DNA from: Streptomyces alfalfae
GTDB lineage: Bacteria; Actinomycetota; Actinomycetes; Streptomycetales; Streptomycetaceae
DNA: 64,000 nt
Assembly (NCBI RefSeq): GCF_004127445.1
Contig: NZ_QEXM01000045.1
Span: 296,713 to 360,712 of the forward strand
Reading direction: 5' to 3'
Part shown: in pieces, positions 43,551 to 57,719 of the stretch
Layout: each line of letters starts with the position of its first letter
Numbering within the stretch: position 1 is the stretch's first letter
The notes under the pieces: model-generated
What the model was told of the DNA's origin: nothing
Seen by the model: the letters and a program-made list of their open reading frames with translations, nothing else
The model's database searches: none
Program-made: the position numbers and the translations under genes

Positions 43551-43922
43551 TCATGCCGCGACGACGTCCACCGCCTCGGCGGGCGCCTTGATCGTCACCC
43601 GTTCCGGTGGCACACCGGCCACGGAGACGGAATTGAGCATCGGGCGAACCGGCGCGCGCACCGGTTCCGCCGCAGCAGACTCAGCCAGCTCGGCGAGCGA
43701 CAGTTCGTCGCTCACTTCACGCATGAGCTCGGACATCCGTACGTCAAGCGCGTCGCAGATCGCGGAAAGCAGCTCGGAGGAAGCCTCCTTCTGCCCCCGC
43801 TCCACCTCGGAGAGATAGCCGAGCGAGACTCGGGCGGACGAGGAGACTTCGCGCAGAGTACGGCCCTGGCGCTGGCGCTGCCGACGCAGCACGTCACCCA
43901 GCAGGCGACGGAGCAGAATCAT
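43551..43922 (-). CDS. clgR: ClgR-type HTH transcriptional activator
   Basis: Helix-turn-helix activator of protease genes (clpP1P2, clpC, lon) in actinobacteria, 123 residues from MILLRRLLGD at 43922, with GGAGGGAG upstream. The XRE-type domain (about 1-75) reads GRTLREVSSSARVSLGYLSEVERG followed by QKEASSELLSAICDALDV (each fragment shorter than shown in the family signature). The C-terminus ends VDVVAA, a hydrophobic Ala-Ala end that suits ClpP-dependent turnover known for ClgR. It is downstream of cinA with a 109-base gap and ends at the U-run terminator. Confidence 0.9.
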   Translation of the reverse strand: MILLRRLLGDVLRRQRQRQGRTLREVSSSARVSLGYLSEVERGQKEASSELLSAICDALDVRMSELMREVSDELSLAELAESAAAEPVRAPVRPMLNSVSVAGVPPERVTIKAPAEAVDVVAA

Positions 43923-44031
43923 CGGTGGCTCCCTCCTCGGACCGCGTAGCCGCATCCTTCACGCCCCACCGTACCGCCTTGCGCGGCGGCCGTGCGGGGA
44001 GCGATGTCGTGTTCACTCAGGGCTGCAAACA

Positions 44032-44721
44032 TCAATTCCCCCCGTTCTGTTCCGTATCCTGTGCCCGCCCGTTCCCGGCTCGTTCGCCCGAGAGCCGCTG
44101 GAGAAGCAGCTTGAGCACGCTCCGTACACTCTCCCTACGGATTTCCGCCCGGTCCCCGTTCAACCGCAGGGCGGCGACATTCCCGTCGGGTCCGCCAAGG
44201 GCGTAACCGCCCGCTGCCGTGTTTCCCGATCCGCCTACGGCCTGATCCGGCCGTGCAGCGATCACTTCCGGTCGCGTTTGCTCGCCATCTGCGACGGCTC
44301 CGGGCCCGGCGACCGCCACGAAGACGGTTCCGACGGGCTGTCCGTCCTGGGGATCGGGCCCCGCGACACCGGTGGTGGCGATCCCCCAGTCGGCCCCGAG
44401 GACCCCGCGCACGCCCTCGGCCATCTGCCGCGCGACCTCCGCGTCCACGGCTCCGCGCTGGTCCAGCAGCGTGCCGTCGACGCCCAGGACGTCCCGCTTC
44501 AGCTCCGTGGCGTACGCCGTCACGGACCCCCGGAAGACCTTGGAGGCGCCAGGAACCCCGGTGAGCTCGGCCGCCACCAGACCCCCGGTGAGCGATTCGG
44601 CGACGGCCAGCGTCTCACCGCGTACGGCGAGAAGCCGCACCAGCTCGCGCGCGGCGTCCGCGAGGCCCTTGGCCCCAGGAGTCCCGGAGAGCCCAGAGGC
44701 CCCATAAGTCCCCGGCATCAC
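44032..44721 (-). CDS. pncC: nicotinamide-nucleotide amidohydrolase (CinA C-terminal domain)
   Basis: Stand-alone CinA C-terminal domain, which deamidates nicotinamide mononucleotide to nicotinate mononucleotide in pyridine nucleotide salvage. It has 229 residues, with AESLTGGLVAAELTG near the N-terminus, then FRGSVTAYATELKRDVLG and a glycine-rich TTGVAGPDPQDGQPVGTV region, as in the family. An insertion of about 35 residues (GGSGNTAAGGYALGGPDG) lies before the C-terminal helix. It overlaps pgsA as ATGA. The family name cinA comes from competence genes; no competence role is implied here. Confidence 0.92.
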   Translation of the reverse strand: MMPGTYGASGLSGTPGAKGLADAARELVRLLAVRGETLAVAESLTGGLVAAELTGVPGASKVFRGSVTAYATELKRDVLGVDGTLLDQRGAVDAEVARQMAEGVRGVLGADWGIATTGVAGPDPQDGQPVGTVFVAVAGPGAVADGEQTRPEVIAARPDQAVGGSGNTAAGGYALGGPDGNVAALRLNGDRAEIRRESVRSVLKLLLQRLSGERAGNGRAQDTEQNGGN

Positions 44722-45425
44722 TTCGCGGCCCTCCGGCCGGGCTCCGCCGACGACGCCGCCAGGCGTTCCTGGGCCTTGCCCTGCCTGCGCAGGACGATCG
44801 CCTGCTTCACATAGTCGAGGCCGGTCACGACGGTCAGCACCACCGCGACGCCCATGACCCAGAACCGCAGCGTCGCGAGCGGCCCGGTCAGCGCCAGGAC
44901 GTACATCCCGACGGCCGTGCCCTGCGCCAGCGTCTTCATCTTGCCGCCGCGGCTGGCCGGGATCACGCCGTAGCGGATCACCCAGAAGCGCAGCAGCGTG
45001 ATGCCCAGCTCACGGCCGAGGATCACCCCGGTGACCCACCAGGGCAGGTCGCCCAGCCAGGACAGGCAGATCAGCGCGGCGCCCATGATCGCCTTGTCGG
45101 CGATCGGGTCGGCGATCTTCCCGAAGTCCGTGACCAGGTTGTACGTCCGTGCCAGATGGCCGTCGAAGAGATCCGTGATCATGGCGACGGCGAAGGCGGC
45201 CCAGGCGAACGAGCGCCAGGCCGGGTCGTACCCGCCGTTGCCGAGGAGCAGCATCACGAAGCCGGGCACGAGCAGCAGCCTGATCATGGTGAGCAGGTTG
45301 GCCACGTTCCAGAGGCTGGCCTGGTTGACGGCCGCGGCGCCCAGCTTCCCGCCCCGCACCGGCGTGGCGCCCGCGGCGCCCCGGGCGCCGGAGCCGCCTG
45401 ACGCGGATGCCGGGAGCCGGGTCAT
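44718..45425 (-). CDS. pgsA: CDP-diacylglycerol--glycerol-3-phosphate 3-phosphatidyltransferase
   Basis: Makes phosphatidylglycerol phosphate from CDP-diacylglycerol and glycerol 3-phosphate at the membrane. It has 235 residues, with a start overlapping the rimO stop (ATGA) and a stop overlapping pncC, so the three genes are coupled. The CDP-alcohol phosphotransferase motif D-G-x2-A-R-x8-G-x3-D-x3-D is present in FDGHLARTYNLVTDFGKIADPIADK (fragment FDGHLARTYN plus GKIADPIAD). Five to six hydrophobic segments surround it. The N-terminal 40 residues are a Gly/Ala-rich extension. Confidence 0.95.
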   Translation of the reverse strand: MTRLPASASGGSGARGAAGATPVRGGKLGAAAVNQASLWNVANLLTMIRLLLVPGFVMLLLGNGGYDPAWRSFAWAAFAVAMITDLFDGHLARTYNLVTDFGKIADPIADKAIMGAALICLSWLGDLPWWVTGVILGRELGITLLRFWVIRYGVIPASRGGKMKTLAQGTAVGMYVLALTGPLATLRFWVMGVAVVLTVVTGLDYVKQAIVLRRQGKAQERLAASSAEPGRRAAK

Positions 45426-46903
45426 CTGCCGGCCTCCCCGAGACACTCGGCCACCAAATCCACGCCCTCCGTGCCGACGACCTTCGCCACGACCATACGG
45501 CCGACCTGGAGGCCCGCCCCGCCGTCGGCGGTCGCGGCGCCGGTCAGGCGGATCTGGCCGTCCGTCTCCGGGGCCTGGTGAGCGGCCCTGCCGAGGGGCC
45601 CCTCCTCCTCGTCGAGGGATTCGACCAGGACCTCCACGCTCTCCCCGAGCCGCTCCTCCGCGCGCTGCGAGGTGAGGTCCTCGGCCAGCCGCGCGATGTG
45701 CGCGAGCCGCTCGTCGACGATGTCCTGCGGCAGCTTCTCGGTGTACGTGGCCGCTTCGGTGCCCTCCTCGTCGGAGTACCCGAAGACGCCGATGGCGTCC
45801 AGCCGCGCACCGGTGAGGAAACGCTCCAGCTCGGCGAGGTCGCCCTCGCTCTCGCCGGGGAAGCCGACGATGAAGTTGGACCGGACGCCGGCCTGCGGCG
45901 CCTTGCCGCGGATCGTCTCCAGGAGCTCAAGGAAGCGGTCGGTGTCCCCGAAGCGCCGCATGGCGCGCAGCACGCCGGGGGCGGAGTGCTGGAAGGAGAG
46001 GTCGAAGTAGGGGGCGACCTTCTCCGTGGAGGTGAGCACGTCGATGAGGCCGGGCCGCATCTCGGCGGGCTGGAGGTAGCTGACGCGGACCCGCTCGATG
46101 CCGTCGACGGCCGCGAGCTCGGGCAGGAGCGTCTCCAGGAGCCGGATGTCGCCGAGGTCCTTGCCGTACGAGGTGTTGTTCTCGGAGACGAGCATGACCT
46201 CCTTGACGCCCTGCTCGGCGAGCCAGCGGGTCTCGCCGAGGACGTCGGAGGGCCGCCGCGAGATGAACGAGCCGCGGAAGGACGGGATGGCGCAGAAGGA
46301 GCACCGCCGGTCGCAGCCGGAGGCCAGCTTCACGGAGGCGACGGGGTTGGAGCCGAGCCGGCGGCGCAGCGGCGCGCGCGGCCCGGAGGCGGGCGCGACA
46401 CCCTCGGGCAGGTCCTTGGGCGCGGCGGTGTCCGCATGGCCGGGAAGCGCGACGTCGGCCTTGGCGAGCTGGCGCTCGGCAGGGCTGATCGGCAGGAGTT
46501 TGCGCCGGTCACGCGGGGTGTGGGCCTCGACACTGCCGCCGCTCAGAATGGTCTGGAGTCGGTTGGAGATGTCGGAGTAGTCGTCGAATCCGAGCACGCC
46601 GTCGGCCTCGGGCAGCGCGTCGGCGAGCTCCTTGCCGTACCGCTCGGCCATGCAGCCGACCGCGACGACGGCCTGGGTCTTGCCGTGGCCCTTGAGGTCG
46701 TTGGCTTCGAGCAGGGCGTCTACGGAGTCCTTCTTGGCGGCTTCGACGAAGCCGCAGGTGTTGACGACGGCGACGTCCGCGTCCTCGGCGTCCTCGACGA
46801 GCTGCCAGCCATCCGCCTCCAAGCGGCCTGCGAGCTCCTCCGAGTCCACCTCGTTACGGGCGCAGCCAAGGGTGACAAGGGCGACGGTGCGGCGTTCGGG
46901 CAT
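45422..46903 (-). CDS. rimO: ribosomal protein uS12 methylthiotransferase
   Basis: Radical SAM enzyme that methylthiolates the conserved Asp of ribosomal protein uS12. It has 493 residues from MPERRTVALV at 46903. The N-terminal UPF0004 domain supplies cysteines in VTLGCARNEVDSE and VNTCGFVEAAK, the radical SAM motif is SGCDRRCSFC, and a TRAM domain closes the C-terminus. RimO rather than MiaB is supported by the CDRRCSFCAIPSFRG signature. A linker of about 40 residues before the SAM domain is rich in Pro and Ala. It is the first of the coupled rimO-pgsA-pncC unit. Confidence 0.96.
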   Translation of the reverse strand: MPERRTVALVTLGCARNEVDSEELAGRLEADGWQLVEDAEDADVAVVNTCGFVEAAKKDSVDALLEANDLKGHGKTQAVVAVGCMAERYGKELADALPEADGVLGFDDYSDISNRLQTILSGGSVEAHTPRDRRKLLPISPAERQLAKADVALPGHADTAAPKDLPEGVAPASGPRAPLRRRLGSNPVASVKLASGCDRRCSFCAIPSFRGSFISRRPSDVLGETRWLAEQGVKEVMLVSENNTSYGKDLGDIRLLETLLPELAAVDGIERVRVSYLQPAEMRPGLIDVLTSTEKVAPYFDLSFQHSAPGVLRAMRRFGDTDRFLELLETIRGKAPQAGVRSNFIVGFPGESEGDLAELERFLTGARLDAIGVFGYSDEEGTEAATYTEKLPQDIVDERLAHIARLAEDLTSQRAEERLGESVEVLVESLDEEEGPLGRAAHQAPETDGQIRLTGAATADGGAGLQVGRMVVAKVVGTEGVDLVAECLGEAGR

Positions 46904-47041
46904 GCCTTCAAGACTACTTCGTCCCCGCCTCGGCACCCGCCGCCAGGGTTACCGGGCGGTCGGCCCCCGGTCGGCGCCGCTTCACCCGGCCGTCACCGCG
47001 CTCCGTGCGACAGCGCAGGTCACGGCCCGCGAAGGGGTCGG

Positions 47042-47905
47042 TCAGCCGACCTCGGGGTCGCCCTTGGTGTACGTGAGGCGCTCCACCTGGCCGGGCTCGA
47101 ATTCGTTGTCGACCTGCTTGCCGTTCACGTACAGCTCGATCGCGCCCGCGTCGCCCAGGATGAGGTCGATCTTCTGCTTGTCCTGGAACGTCTTGGCCTG
47201 GCCCTGTTCCAGCACGCCGTCGAAGAGGGTGCGGCCGTTGTGGTCCTTGGCGGAGATCCAGCTCCGGCCGTCCGCGGCGGTGACCTTGACCGTGACCTTG
47301 TCGCGGGGGACGCCGGCGATGGCGCTGTCCGAGGGGTCGGGCTTGGGGTCGGCGGGCTTGTTCGGCTTGGGCTTCTCGGCCGCCTTGCTGGTGGCGGGCG
47401 CGGCGCCCTCGGCCATCGACCTGGTGCCGTTCCCCTCGCCGTCGCCGCCGCCGTTGAACGCGGTGAAGCCGACGAAGCCGACCACCGCGACGATCGCGGC
47501 GACCATGGCCGCGGTCCAGTTCGGCCTGCGCGGTTCGGAACGGATGCGCTCGGCCTCGAACAGGGGCGCCGCCGGGGTGGGCGCGGGCGGGTGGCCGCCG
47601 TGCCCGGCGTCGTACCGGGCGATCAGCGGGGCGGGATCGAGGCCGACGGCGCGCGCCAGCGCCCTGATGTGGCCGCGGGCGTACACATCGCCGCCGCACC
47701 GGGAGAAGTCGTCCAGTTCGATCGCCTGCACGATCGGGACGCGCACCCGGGTGGACGCGCTGACCGCGTCCACGGTCAGCCCGGCCTTGATACGGGCCTG
47801 GCGCAGGACGTGGCCGATGGAGGGCTCGTCGGCCCGGCGGTCTGGGCGGTCGAGGCGGTCGTCGTCTGAAGGTCGGGCGTCTTCAGGGGAGTTGCCGATG
47901 GACAC
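47042..47905 (-). CDS. RodZ-like helix-turn-helix membrane protein
   Basis: 287 residues from the GTG at 47905; a longer frame to 47932 exists. It has an XRE-type helix-turn-helix domain at about 28-95 (IGHVLRQARIKAGLTVDAVS), one membrane segment at about 131-152 (MVAAIVAVVGFVGFTAF), a Lys/Pro-rich linker, and a C-terminal DUF4115 domain (about 200-287). This is the layout of RodZ, which links cytoskeleton to wall synthesis in rods. In Streptomyces, which grow at tips, the role is open. The gene is placed between ftsK and rimO as in other actinobacteria. Confidence 0.9.
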   Translation of the reverse strand: MSIGNSPEDARPSDDDRLDRPDRRADEPSIGHVLRQARIKAGLTVDAVSASTRVRVPIVQAIELDDFSRCGGDVYARGHIRALARAVGLDPAPLIARYDAGHGGHPPAPTPAAPLFEAERIRSEPRRPNWTAAMVAAIVAVVGFVGFTAFNGGGDGEGNGTRSMAEGAAPATSKAAEKPKPNKPADPKPDPSDSAIAGVPRDKVTVKVTAADGRSWISAKDHNGRTLFDGVLEQGQAKTFQDKQKIDLILGDAGAIELYVNGKQVDNEFEPGQVERLTYTKGDPEVG

Positions 47906-48094
47906 GGGGGCGCCTTTCGAGCGTGTAGCCACCTGCCGGAGGTTCAGTTTACGGGGGCCGGGAAAGGGTGGGGCAACCGGACGGACGGACTTTGTACGCC
48001 ATCAGAATGGCCTGACATACCGATGGTGCGACATCCTGCTCTTCTCTCCCTCAACTTGACGTGTGTCGAAGGGAAACGGTTGCCCGCCACACCC

Positions 48095-50902
48095 TTACGG
48101 GTGAGCCTCGCCGCGGATCACGGCGAGCACGCCGTCGAGTTCGTCGGGTTTCACGAGAACGTCACGCGCCTTGGAGCCCTCGCTCGGGCCCACGATGCTG
48201 CGCGACTCCATGAGGTCCATCAGCCGCCCGGCCTTGGCGAAACCGACGCGCAGCTTGCGCTGGAGCATCGACGTGGACCCGAACTGGGTGGAGACCACCA
48301 GCTCAGCGGCCTGACAGAGCAGGTCGAGGTCATCGCCGATGTCCTCGTCGATCTCCTTCTTCTGCTTGGTGCCGACGGTCACGTCGTCGCGGAAGACGGG
48401 CGCCATCTGGTCCTTGCAGTGCTGCACCACCGCGTGGATCTCGTCCTCGGTGACGAAGGCTCCCTGCATACGGGTGGGCTTGTTCGCCCCCATGGGCAGG
48501 AACAGGCCGTCGCCCTTGCCGATCAGCTTCTCCGCGCCCGGCTGGTCGAGGATGACGCGGCTGTCGGCGAGCGAGGAGGTCGCGAAGGCGAGGCGCGAGG
48601 GCACGTTCGCCTTGATCAGACCGGTCACGACGTCCACCGAGGGCCGCTGCGTGGCGAGCACCAGGTGGATGCCGGCCGCGCGCGCGAGCTGGGTGATGCG
48701 GACGATGGAGTCCTCGACGTCGCGCGGGGCGACCATCATGAGGTCGGCGAGCTCGTCGACGATCACCAGCAGATACGGGTAGGCCTGCAGCTCGCGCTCG
48801 CTGCCCTCCGGCGTCTTGAGCTTGCCCTCGCGCACCGCCTGGTTGAAGTCGTCGATGTGGCGGTAGCCGAAGGCCGCGAGGTCGTCGTAGCGCAGGTCCA
48901 TCTCGCGCACGACCCACTGAAGCGCCTCCGCGGCCTTCTTCGGGTTGGTGATGATGGGCGTGATCAGGTGCGGGATGCCCTCGTACGCGGTGAGCTCGAC
49001 GCGCTTGGGGTCGACCAGGACCATCCGCACGTCCTCGGGGGTCGCCCGCATCATGATCGAGGTGATCAGGCAGTTGATGCACGAGGACTTGCCGGAGCCG
49101 GTGGCGCCGGCGACCAGGATGTGCGGCATCTTCGCCATGTTCGCCATGACGAAGCCGCCCTCGACGTCCTTGCCGAGCGCGACCAGCATGGGGTGGTCGT
49201 CCTCGGCGGCGTCGGCGAGGCGCAGCACGTCGCCCACGTTGACCATCTCGCGGTCGGAGTTCGGGATCTCGATGCCGACCGCGGACTTGCCGGGGATGGG
49301 CGAGATGATCCGCACGTCAGGAGAGGCGACGGCGTAGGCGATGTTCTTGGCGAGCGCCGTGATCTTCTCGACCTTCACGGCGGGGCCGAGCTCGATCTCG
49401 TAGCGCGTGACCGTCGGCCCCCGGGTGAAGCCGGTGACCCGCGCGTCGACCTTGAACTCCGTAAAGACGTTCGACAGCGAGCTCACGACCGCGTCGTTGG
49501 CGGCGCTGCGGGACTTGCCGGGGCCGCCGCGCTCCAGCAGGTCGAGCGCGGGCAGCGCGTACGTGATGTCCCCGGCGAGCTGGAGCTGCTCGGCGCGCGA
49601 CGGCAGCTCGCGGGGGGTCTCGGGCGCGGACTTGGTGAGGTCGGGGACGGCTCCCCCGGACTCCTCCGGCGCGTTCTGCGGCTTCTTCTTCAGCTTGCCG
49701 GGCACCGGGGCGTCCGCGTCGCGCGCCGGGGACTGCGTGGCGCGCGCGCTCGGCACGGGAGCCGTGCGCTCCCGCTCGTCGGGCTGCGCGGGCTCCTCCC
49801 GCCGGTCCTCGCGCTCCCCGGAGACGCCCTGCGTGAGGTCCGCGACCAGGGGCGAGGGCGGCATCCCGTGCAGCACGGCGCCGTCCAGCGAGGCAGCCGC
49901 CGCCGCGGCCACGTCCACGGCGTCCATCGGCCGGTTCATGTCGGGCTGTACAGGGGCCCTGCGCGGCCTGCGGCGCTTGGTGAGCGCCTCTTCCTCGGCC
50001 TGGTCGGGGGCGTACGCGTCGTGCGCCGGAGCGCGGCGCCGTGAGGAGCGCGCGGGCAGCGCCTCGCGCCACTGCTCCTCGTAGCGCTCGTCGTCGTACA
50101 GCCCGGCCTCGGGCTCCGGCTGGATCACGCCGAGCCGCACCCCGAGCGTCCGCAGCCGGTCCGGGATGGCGTTGACCGGCGTCGCCGTGACGACGAGCAG
50201 GCCGAAGACGGTCAGGAGCACCAGGAGCGGCACCGCGAGGATCTCGCCCATGGTGAAGATCAGGGGCGTGGCGGAGCCCCAGCCGATCAGGCCGCCCGCG
50301 TCCCTTATCGCCTGCATGCCGGAGCTGCGGGCCGGCGAGCCGCACGCGATGTGGACCTGCCCGAGGACGCCGATGACCAGGGCGGAGAGACCGATCACGA
50401 TGCGGCCGTTGGCCTCGGGCTTCTCCGGGTGGCGGATGAGCCGTACGGCGATGGCGCCGACCAGCAGCGGCACGAGCAGGTCGAGGCGGCCGAAGGCGCC
50501 GGTCACCAGGATCTCCACGAGGTCGCCGACCGGGCCCCGCAGGTTCGACCAGGTGCCCGCGGCGACGATCAGCGCGACGCCGAGCAGCAGCAGCGCGAGG
50601 CCGTCCTTGCGGTGGGCGGGGTCGAGCCCCTTGGCGCCACGCCCTATGCCGCGGAACATCGCCCCGACCGCGTGCGCGATGCCGAGCCAGACGGCGCGCG
50701 CCATGCGGTACACGCCGTTCGTGGGGCTGGGTGCCGCCGGCTTGGGCGCGGGCTTCTTCGCGACGGCCTTCTTCGCCGGCGTCTTCTTCGCGGCCGCCTT
50801 CCTGGCCGGCGGCTTGGCGGCGGGCCTCTTCGCCGAAGCCTTCGTCGGCGCGGCCGCCTTCTTCGCGGGCGTCTTCTTGGCTGCGGGCTGACGTGAGGCC
50901 AT
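48095..50902 (-). CDS. ftsK: DNA translocase FtsK
   Basis: Septal DNA pump that clears chromosomes from closing sporulation septa. It has 935 residues from MASRQPAAKK at 50902. The first 65 residues are Lys/Ala/Pro-rich with KKTPAKK repeats, which is usual in Streptomyces. Four membrane segments lie between about 75 and 245, then a disordered linker to about 440. The motor has Walker A GATGSGKSSC at about 597 and Walker B VDELADLM. The C-terminal gamma winged-helix domain (LRVGFAKAGRLMDLMESRSI, given in short as KAGRLMDLME) reads polarity sequences. It is a single gene on the minus strand between osaB and the RodZ-like gene. Confidence 0.97.
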   Translation of the reverse strand: MASRQPAAKKTPAKKAAAPTKASAKRPAAKPPARKAAAKKTPAKKAVAKKPAPKPAAPSPTNGVYRMARAVWLGIAHAVGAMFRGIGRGAKGLDPAHRKDGLALLLLGVALIVAAGTWSNLRGPVGDLVEILVTGAFGRLDLLVPLLVGAIAVRLIRHPEKPEANGRIVIGLSALVIGVLGQVHIACGSPARSSGMQAIRDAGGLIGWGSATPLIFTMGEILAVPLLVLLTVFGLLVVTATPVNAIPDRLRTLGVRLGVIQPEPEAGLYDDERYEEQWREALPARSSRRRAPAHDAYAPDQAEEEALTKRRRPRRAPVQPDMNRPMDAVDVAAAAAASLDGAVLHGMPPSPLVADLTQGVSGEREDRREEPAQPDERERTAPVPSARATQSPARDADAPVPGKLKKKPQNAPEESGGAVPDLTKSAPETPRELPSRAEQLQLAGDITYALPALDLLERGGPGKSRSAANDAVVSSLSNVFTEFKVDARVTGFTRGPTVTRYEIELGPAVKVEKITALAKNIAYAVASPDVRIISPIPGKSAVGIEIPNSDREMVNVGDVLRLADAAEDDHPMLVALGKDVEGGFVMANMAKMPHILVAGATGSGKSSCINCLITSIMMRATPEDVRMVLVDPKRVELTAYEGIPHLITPIITNPKKAAEALQWVVREMDLRYDDLAAFGYRHIDDFNQAVREGKLKTPEGSERELQAYPYLLVIVDELADLMMVAPRDVEDSIVRITQLARAAGIHLVLATQRPSVDVVTGLIKANVPSRLAFATSSLADSRVILDQPGAEKLIGKGDGLFLPMGANKPTRMQGAFVTEDEIHAVVQHCKDQMAPVFRDDVTVGTKQKKEIDEDIGDDLDLLCQAAELVVSTQFGSTSMLQRKLRVGFAKAGRLMDLMESRSIVGPSEGSKARDVLVKPDELDGVLAVIRGEAHP

Positions 50903-51026
50903 GGGGGTGAGGTTACCTTTGTCGACCTCTGCGGACACGTGTGCCCACTGCTTCACCCGTCCGTGTCGCCCTGCGGCGGCGGAGAACTGACGGGAACTCA
51001 CCGGCCCCATGGGGCGACGTGCCGCC

Positions 51027-51695
51027 TCAGTTCTGCGAGGGGACCGAGGGGGCTCCGCTGTCCGTGCCCGGCTCCAGGGCGTCAAGGGCGCGGCGCAGGC
51101 CGGTCAGTTTGCGTTCGAGATGGGCGGCGGTGGCCACCGCCGCCGCGTCCGCCGACTCGTCGTCGAGCTGCTTGGAGAGCGCCTCGGCCTGCTCCTCGAC
51201 GGCCGCGAGCCGCGCCGAAAGCTCGGCGGGCTCCTTCGCGTCGCCCGCGGGCTTGGCGCCGCCTTCGAGCTGGAGGCGCAGCAGCGCCGCTTGCTCGCGC
51301 AGTTGACAGTTCTTCATGTACAGCTCGACGAAGACCGAGACCTTCGCGCGCAGCACCCACGGGTCGAACGGCTTGGAGATGTAGTCCACCGCTCCCGCCG
51401 CGTAACCGCGGAAGGTGTGGTGCGGTCCGTGGTTGATGGCGGTGAGGAAGATGATCGGGATGTCCCGGGTCCGCTCCCGCCGCTTGATGTGCGCCGCGGT
51501 TTCGAAACCGTCCATTCCTGGCATCTGCACGTCCAGCAGGATGACGGCGAAGTCATCCGTCAGCAGTGCTTTGAGCGCTTCCTCCCCGCTCGATGCCCGC
51601 ACCAGTGTCTGATCGAGCGCAGAGAGGATGGCCTCCAGCGCCAGCAGATTCTCCGGCCGGTCATCGACCAGGAGGATCTTGGCCTTCTGCACCAT
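51027..51695 (-). CDS. osaB: response regulator OsaB
   Basis: Receiver-domain protein of 222 residues from MVQKAKILLVDD at 51695, required in S. coelicolor for growth resuming after osmotic stress. The phosphoacceptor is Asp55 in VILLDVQMPGMDG, with Thr and Lys in FLTAIN and ISKPFDP. Instead of a DNA-binding domain, the C-terminal part (about 130-205) is a predicted coiled coil (QAALLRLQLEGG and AAVEEQAEALSKQLDDES). Output is therefore probably by protein contact. It is encoded 245 bases downstream of its likely kinase OsaA. Confidence 0.93.
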   Translation of the reverse strand: MVQKAKILLVDDRPENLLALEAILSALDQTLVRASSGEEALKALLTDDFAVILLDVQMPGMDGFETAAHIKRRERTRDIPIIFLTAINHGPHHTFRGYAAGAVDYISKPFDPWVLRAKVSVFVELYMKNCQLREQAALLRLQLEGGAKPAGDAKEPAELSARLAAVEEQAEALSKQLDDESADAAAVATAAHLERKLTGLRRALDALEPGTDSGAPSVPSQN

Positions 51696-51939
51696 GGCCC
51701 GCCCTCCTCGCCCCGGCGAAACACCGGGTGCCGCCCCAGAGGACGACTCCCTTGCGTCGCCCGTCCTTGTGCCGGTCATCGTAGCCGCACCCCGCCTGTC
51801 GCCACACCCTGTCACCGCGATGTCACTGTGTACGTAGCAGAAACGCGGTGGGAGACCAGAAGGTTCCCCGAATACCGCCGTTCTACACGACCTCGGCCAC
51901 ACTCTGTCAGCAACTCCGCGTGACGAAGCCGGTTCTCGG

Positions 51940-57447
<5,508 letters not shown>

Positions 57448-57719
57448 TGTGTCCCTCCCGCAAGGGTCGACCTACTGCTTGAGCTGCTCGGGCTGCCTCC
57501 ATGAAGCCTGCCCAGTGTTTCACCATGGCCGAACCAGGCCATAACAGTTCGGCAGCTTCGCACACCGTCCGCACACCCTCCGGGCGGAAACACTGGCGAC
57601 CGGCATCAGCATGGACGGCGAAGGTAAGTAACCTTGCATCCGGCTGTCCAACCACCCCGGTCCTGCCCGGCCTGGGCGGTGGTACACGAACAAGCGGGCA
57701 TCGGAGGGGCGGCCGCACC

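Noticed and set aside
43956..44031. Possible ClgR operator (GTTCAC-N7-TGCAAAC) before clgR
   Set aside because: Too far from the published CGC-centred consensus to call by eye.
45407..47869. 820-codon open frame opposite rimO and the RodZ-like gene
   Set aside because: Lies antisense to two well-supported genes and has no domain of its own.
57448..57719. SigB-type promoter (GGGTAY -10) for osaC or osaA
   Set aside because: No GGGTAY with a suitably spaced GNNT was found on either strand.
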